Source: an uncultured Alistipes sp.
Lineage (GTDB): Bacteria; Bacteroidota; Bacteroidia; Bacteroidales; Rikenellaceae
DNA length: 15,878 bases
Assembly: GCA_900770585.1 (NCBI GenBank)
Contig: CAAGKW010000365.1
Span: 1 to 15,878, forward strand
Reading direction: 5' to 3'
Of this stretch, positions 13,805 to 15,878 are shown piece after piece. A program made the translations under genes and the position numbers. Below the pieces are notes generated by a model, which saw only the letters and a program-made list of their open reading frames with translations, was not told the DNA's origin and searched no databases. Within the stretch, counting starts at the first letter, position 1, and every line of letters begins with the position of its first letter.

Positions 13805-14671
13805 TTATTTTGTGGTGTTATTTACATTTTCAGCCTCATCGGCGCTCTTCTGCTCGTTGGGGTCACCGAACTTTGCGATATACTTCTTAGCCTCCTGCAA
13901 CATTCGGTTGAGCTCCTTCACGTGCTTGCTCTCGGGAAATTCGGCCACGAACGAGTAGTAAGAGTCCATCATACTCATATATCGGTCGCGCTGCAACGAC
14001 TCGATCGAGTTGTGCGCCAATTCGTATGACGACTTGACGATCAGATACATCAACTCTTCGCGATGGGGCGTGTCGGGGTACTTCTTCAACGCGTTCTTCA
14101 AGGCGGGCACCGCCGACTTGTAGCGACCGATCGTGTAGTAGGTCTTGGCGTTGATGAATACTTTATCGTACTGCTTCTGATTCAGCTCACGCACCATCTG
14201 CTCGAACGCTGCACGGCGAGTCGAGTTGGGATAGCGGCCCAAGAACTCCTGAATTGCGGTCAAAGCCTGCGTTGTGGTGGTCTGGTCGCGCATCGGCTCG
14301 GGCGAGAGGTAGTAGTAGCTCAGGGCGTACATACCCTCGACATCTTCGAGGAACTGGCTACGGGTGTACTTACGACGGAATTCATCGAGCAGCTCGGTGC
14401 TGGTCATAAAGTCGTCGTTCTTGAAGTGGGCATAGGCCATATAGTATGCCAACGAGTCCTCACGCACCGTACCCGCGAAATAGGGTTGCACCTGCTCGAA
14501 GCACATAATTGCGCGGTTATACTTTGCCTGTTCGAGCAAAGCACGACCTTCGGCATATATCTTATCGTTGTCGCCGCTTTTGAGCAACTTGTTGAATGGG
14601 CCACAGCCGGTGCTTGCAACAGCAACTGCGCACACGGCGAGCAACATCAAAATCGATCGTTTCATCTTCAT
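13805..14671 (-). CDS. bamD: Outer-membrane assembly lipoprotein BamD
   Basis: A 288-residue lipoprotein of the BAM complex, which inserts beta-barrel proteins into the outer membrane. The signal peptide ends in a lipobox, STGC, with the lipidated cysteine at residue 23 followed by GPFNKLLKSGD. The mature part has TPR-like helical repeats: YAEGRALLEQAKYNRAIMCFE, SLAYYMAYAHFKNDDFMTS, LGRYPNSTRRAAFEQM, TYYTIGRYKSAVPALKNALK and the C-terminal AEFPESKHVKELNRM, the YfiO/BamD pattern. The C-terminus is polar and acidic. The start at 14671 (MKMKRS) could instead be two codons in, at 14665. rpoZ follows on the same transcript; a good promoter is seen at 14711-14742. Confidence 0.93.
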   Translation of the reverse strand: MKMKRSILMLLAVCAVAVASTGCGPFNKLLKSGDNDKIYAEGRALLEQAKYNRAIMCFEQVQPYFAGTVREDSLAYYMAYAHFKNDDFMTSTELLDEFRRKYTRSQFLEDVEGMYALSYYYLSPEPMRDQTTTTQALTAIQEFLGRYPNSTRRAAFEQMVRELNQKQYDKVFINAKTYYTIGRYKSAVPALKNALKKYPDTPHREELMYLIVKSSYELAHNSIESLQRDRYMSMMDSYYSFVAEFPESKHVKELNRMLQEAKKYIAKFGDPNEQKSADEAENVNNTTK

Positions 14672-14710
14672 TCAATAAAAATAATAGCGCATTGTTATGC
14701 TATAACCGCG

Positions 14711-14742
14711 CAAAGTTATACATTTTTAACGAGCCAAACAAA
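14711..14742 (-). promoter_or_regulatory. Promoter for bamD-rpoZ
   Basis: On the minus strand, TTTG (14742-14739) is followed after 20 bases by TAACTTTG (14718-14711), a full match to the Bacteroidota consensus. Transcription would start near 14704, giving a leader of about 33 nt. Confidence 0.65.
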
Positions 14743-14824
14743 AATATATTATAACCTTTCGATTATTTAATTTCAGTTTGTGCATTTTTTTGGTTCGGAG
14801 GGGTGCGCAGAGGCTCTAAAAATA

Positions 14825-14850
14825 TGAGTATAAATACCTATTTATGCTCA
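14825..14850. repeat. 12-bp near-perfect inverted repeat in the bamD/PLP-enzyme intergenic region
   Basis: TGAGTATAAATA (14825-14836) and TATTTATGCTCA (14839-14850) are inverted around CC with one mismatch (a G-T pair). It lies in a 317-bp gene-free stretch (14672-14988), about 40 bases upstream of the -7 element at 14891, a suitable position for a dimeric regulator. The rest of that stretch holds two promoters and a short leader hairpin and otherwise AT-rich sequence with nothing I recognise. Confidence 0.5.
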
Positions 14851-14890
14851 AAAATCGGGGTGAGATGTTACGAATCGAGCAGAAATGTTG

Positions 14891-14898
14891 TAAATTTG
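14891..14898 (+). promoter_or_regulatory. -7 promoter element for the PLP-enzyme gene
   Basis: TAAATTTG matches TAnnTTTG exactly. Transcription should start near 14905, giving a leader of about 85 nt before the ATG at 14989, longer than at the other promoters of this window. The -33 position carries only GTTA. Confidence 0.5.
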
Positions 14899-14909
14899 TG
14901 TGGTTGGAG

Positions 14910-14926
14910 GTCGAGCGAAACTCGAC
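14910..14926 (+). promoter_or_regulatory. Stem-loop at the start of the PLP-enzyme mRNA leader
   Basis: GTCGAG (14910-14915) pairs with CTCGAC (14921-14926) around CGAAA. It would lie within the first 20 or so nucleotides of the transcript, where such hairpins commonly protect the 5' end. No downstream U-run, so not a terminator. Confidence 0.4.
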
Positions 14927-14988
14927 ACAAAACAGACTAAAATTTTAATTACACAAAGATAGTTTAACATTAAATTTATACTACGACA

Positions 14989-15855
14989 ATGGTTGATATT
15001 TTTGAACGCCTTAAAAAGAATGCCGGCGGTCCGATTGGTATGTACCAAAAGTATGCTCACGGCTATTTCTCGTTCCCGAAGCTCGAAGGACCCATCGGTC
15101 CCCATATGAAGTTCCGCGGTAAAGAAGTGCTCAATTGGAGTTTGAACAACTACCTCGGTCTGGCTAACCACCCCGAAGTACGCGAGGCTGACGCCAAAGG
15201 TGCTATCGATTTCGGTATGGCTGCACCGATGGGTGCTCGTATGATGAGTGGTCAGACGGTCTACCACGAGCAGTTGGAGCGCGAGTTGGCTGAGTTCGTA
15301 GGCAAGGAGGACGCATTCCTGCTTAACTTCGGTTATCAGGGTATGATCTCGATCATCGACTGTCTGCTGACCCCCCGCGACGTTGTGGTTTATGACGCTG
15401 AGGCTCACGCTTGTATCATCGACGGTCTGCGCCTGCACAAGGGTAAGCGTTTCGTATTCGGCCACAACGATATGGACAGCCTCCGCTTGCAGTTGCGCCA
15501 CGCTACCGAGCTGGCCGAAACTCAGAATGGCGGTGTGCTGGTGATCACCGAGGGTGTGTTCGGTATGAAGGGTGACCTGGGTAAGCTGGACGAGATCGTG
15601 GCATTGAAGAGCGAGTTCTCGTTCCGTCTGCTGGTTGACGACGCTCACGGCTTCGGTACGATGGGTGAAGGCGGTCGCGGTACAGCTTCGCATTTCGGTG
15701 CGACCGAGGGCGTAGACGTGCTGTTCAATACCTTCGCTAAATCGATGGCCGGCATCGGCGCATTCGTTGCATCGCACAAGTGGCTGATCGACCTGTTCCG
15801 CTACAATATGCGCTCGCAGCTCTACGCCAAGAGCCTGCCGATGCCGATGGTTATG
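14989..15855 (+). CDS. Alpha-oxoamine synthase, serine palmitoyltransferase-like (3' end missing)
   Basis: The first 289 residues of a PLP-dependent fold-type I enzyme of the alpha-oxoamine synthase family (serine palmitoyltransferase, BioF, KBL, ALAS). Visible features are LNWSLNNYLGLANHPEV, the glycine-rich PMGARMMSGQTVYHEQLE, H140 (EAHACIIDGLRL, which stacks on PLP), D217 and H220 (DDAHGFG), and the Schiff-base lysine K251 in TFAKSMAGIGAF. Such enzymes condense an amino acid with an acyl-CoA; in Bacteroidota the serine palmitoyltransferase starts sphingolipid synthesis, but 8-amino-7-oxononanoate synthase or a paralogue of unknown substrate cannot be excluded. Codons such as GGT, GCT and CGT are frequent, which may point to high expression. 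Real sequence stops after SLPMPMVM at 15855; what follows is adapter, so about 100 C-terminal residues are lost. Confidence 0.85.
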
Positions 15856-15878
15856 AGATCGGAAGAGCGTCGTGTAGG
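15856..15878 (+). other. Illumina TruSeq adapter contamination at the contig end
   Basis: The last 23 bases begin AGATCGGAAGAGCGTCGTGT and run to the end. This is the reverse complement of the Illumina TruSeq universal adapter end. It interrupts the PLP-enzyme frame immediately after the conserved SLPMPMVM, where a homologue would go on with small residues and not with RSEERRV. It is not biological sequence. Confidence 0.96.

Noticed and set aside
14954..14961. TATCTTTG on the minus strand, a full -7 match
   Set aside because: It has no -33 element at the right spacing and would add a leader of about 280 nt to bamD, which already has a complete promoter at 14711-14742.
14848..15777. 309-codon open frame on the minus strand
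   Set aside because: It is antisense to the PLP-dependent enzyme, which has clear family motifs; the translation shows no domain.

Overview
The window looks like chromosomal DNA of a gut Bacteroidales, most likely an Alistipes-like member of the Rikenellaceae. The grounds are GC-rich coding sequence with heavy use of TCG, CGC and GTG codons, Bacteroidota-type promoters (TAnnTTTG at -7), almost no Shine-Dalgarno sequences, and families typical of the phylum: a Bacteroidota-type RpoZ, an IspG with an insertion, a BamD lipoprotein, an Sb-PDE-like PHP protein and an alpha-oxoamine synthase of the sphingolipid-enzyme type. The genus is inferred from style, not from a database search. No tRNA, rRNA, CRISPR array, transposase, integrase or phage gene is visible.

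Layout. Positions 1-1871 (minus strand) hold a tightly packed cvpA-rsgA-trmH operon whose genes overlap; trmH is cut by the left edge. Positions 1963-3975 (plus) hold a secreted glycoside hydrolase family 2 protein that appears to have lost both catalytic glutamates and several other active-site residues. Its 3' end overlaps a convergent wbqC-like gene (3950-4603, minus), which is the second gene of an ispG-wbqC operon (down from 6134). A short divergent promoter region (6135-6222) separates ispG from recG (6223-8334, plus). recG is followed by a secreted DUF3108 protein, then by a monocistronic membrane-anchored coiled-coil protein with its own promoter and an excellent terminator. A second plus-strand operon encodes an AMIN/Amidase_3 N-acetylmuramoyl-L-alanine amidase and a secreted PHP-domain phosphoesterase. 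It converges on a minus-strand bamD-rpoZ operon across a strong hairpin terminator. About 170 bp between rpoZ and that terminator has no credible gene and can be folded into a rod-like RNA. The last gene (14989 to the right end, plus) is a serine-palmitoyltransferase-like PLP enzyme.

How the genes relate: most products concern ribosome/tRNA maturation (RsgA, TrmH), isoprenoid supply (IspG), recombination (RecG), transcription (RpoZ) and the cell envelope (CvpA, BamD, amidase, the coiled-coil protein, and perhaps sphingolipid synthesis). This is mainly a housekeeping region. The most unusual items are the catalytically defective-looking GH2 protein, the unexplained structured segment after rpoZ, and a technical one: the final 23 bases are Illumina adapter sequence rather than genome.
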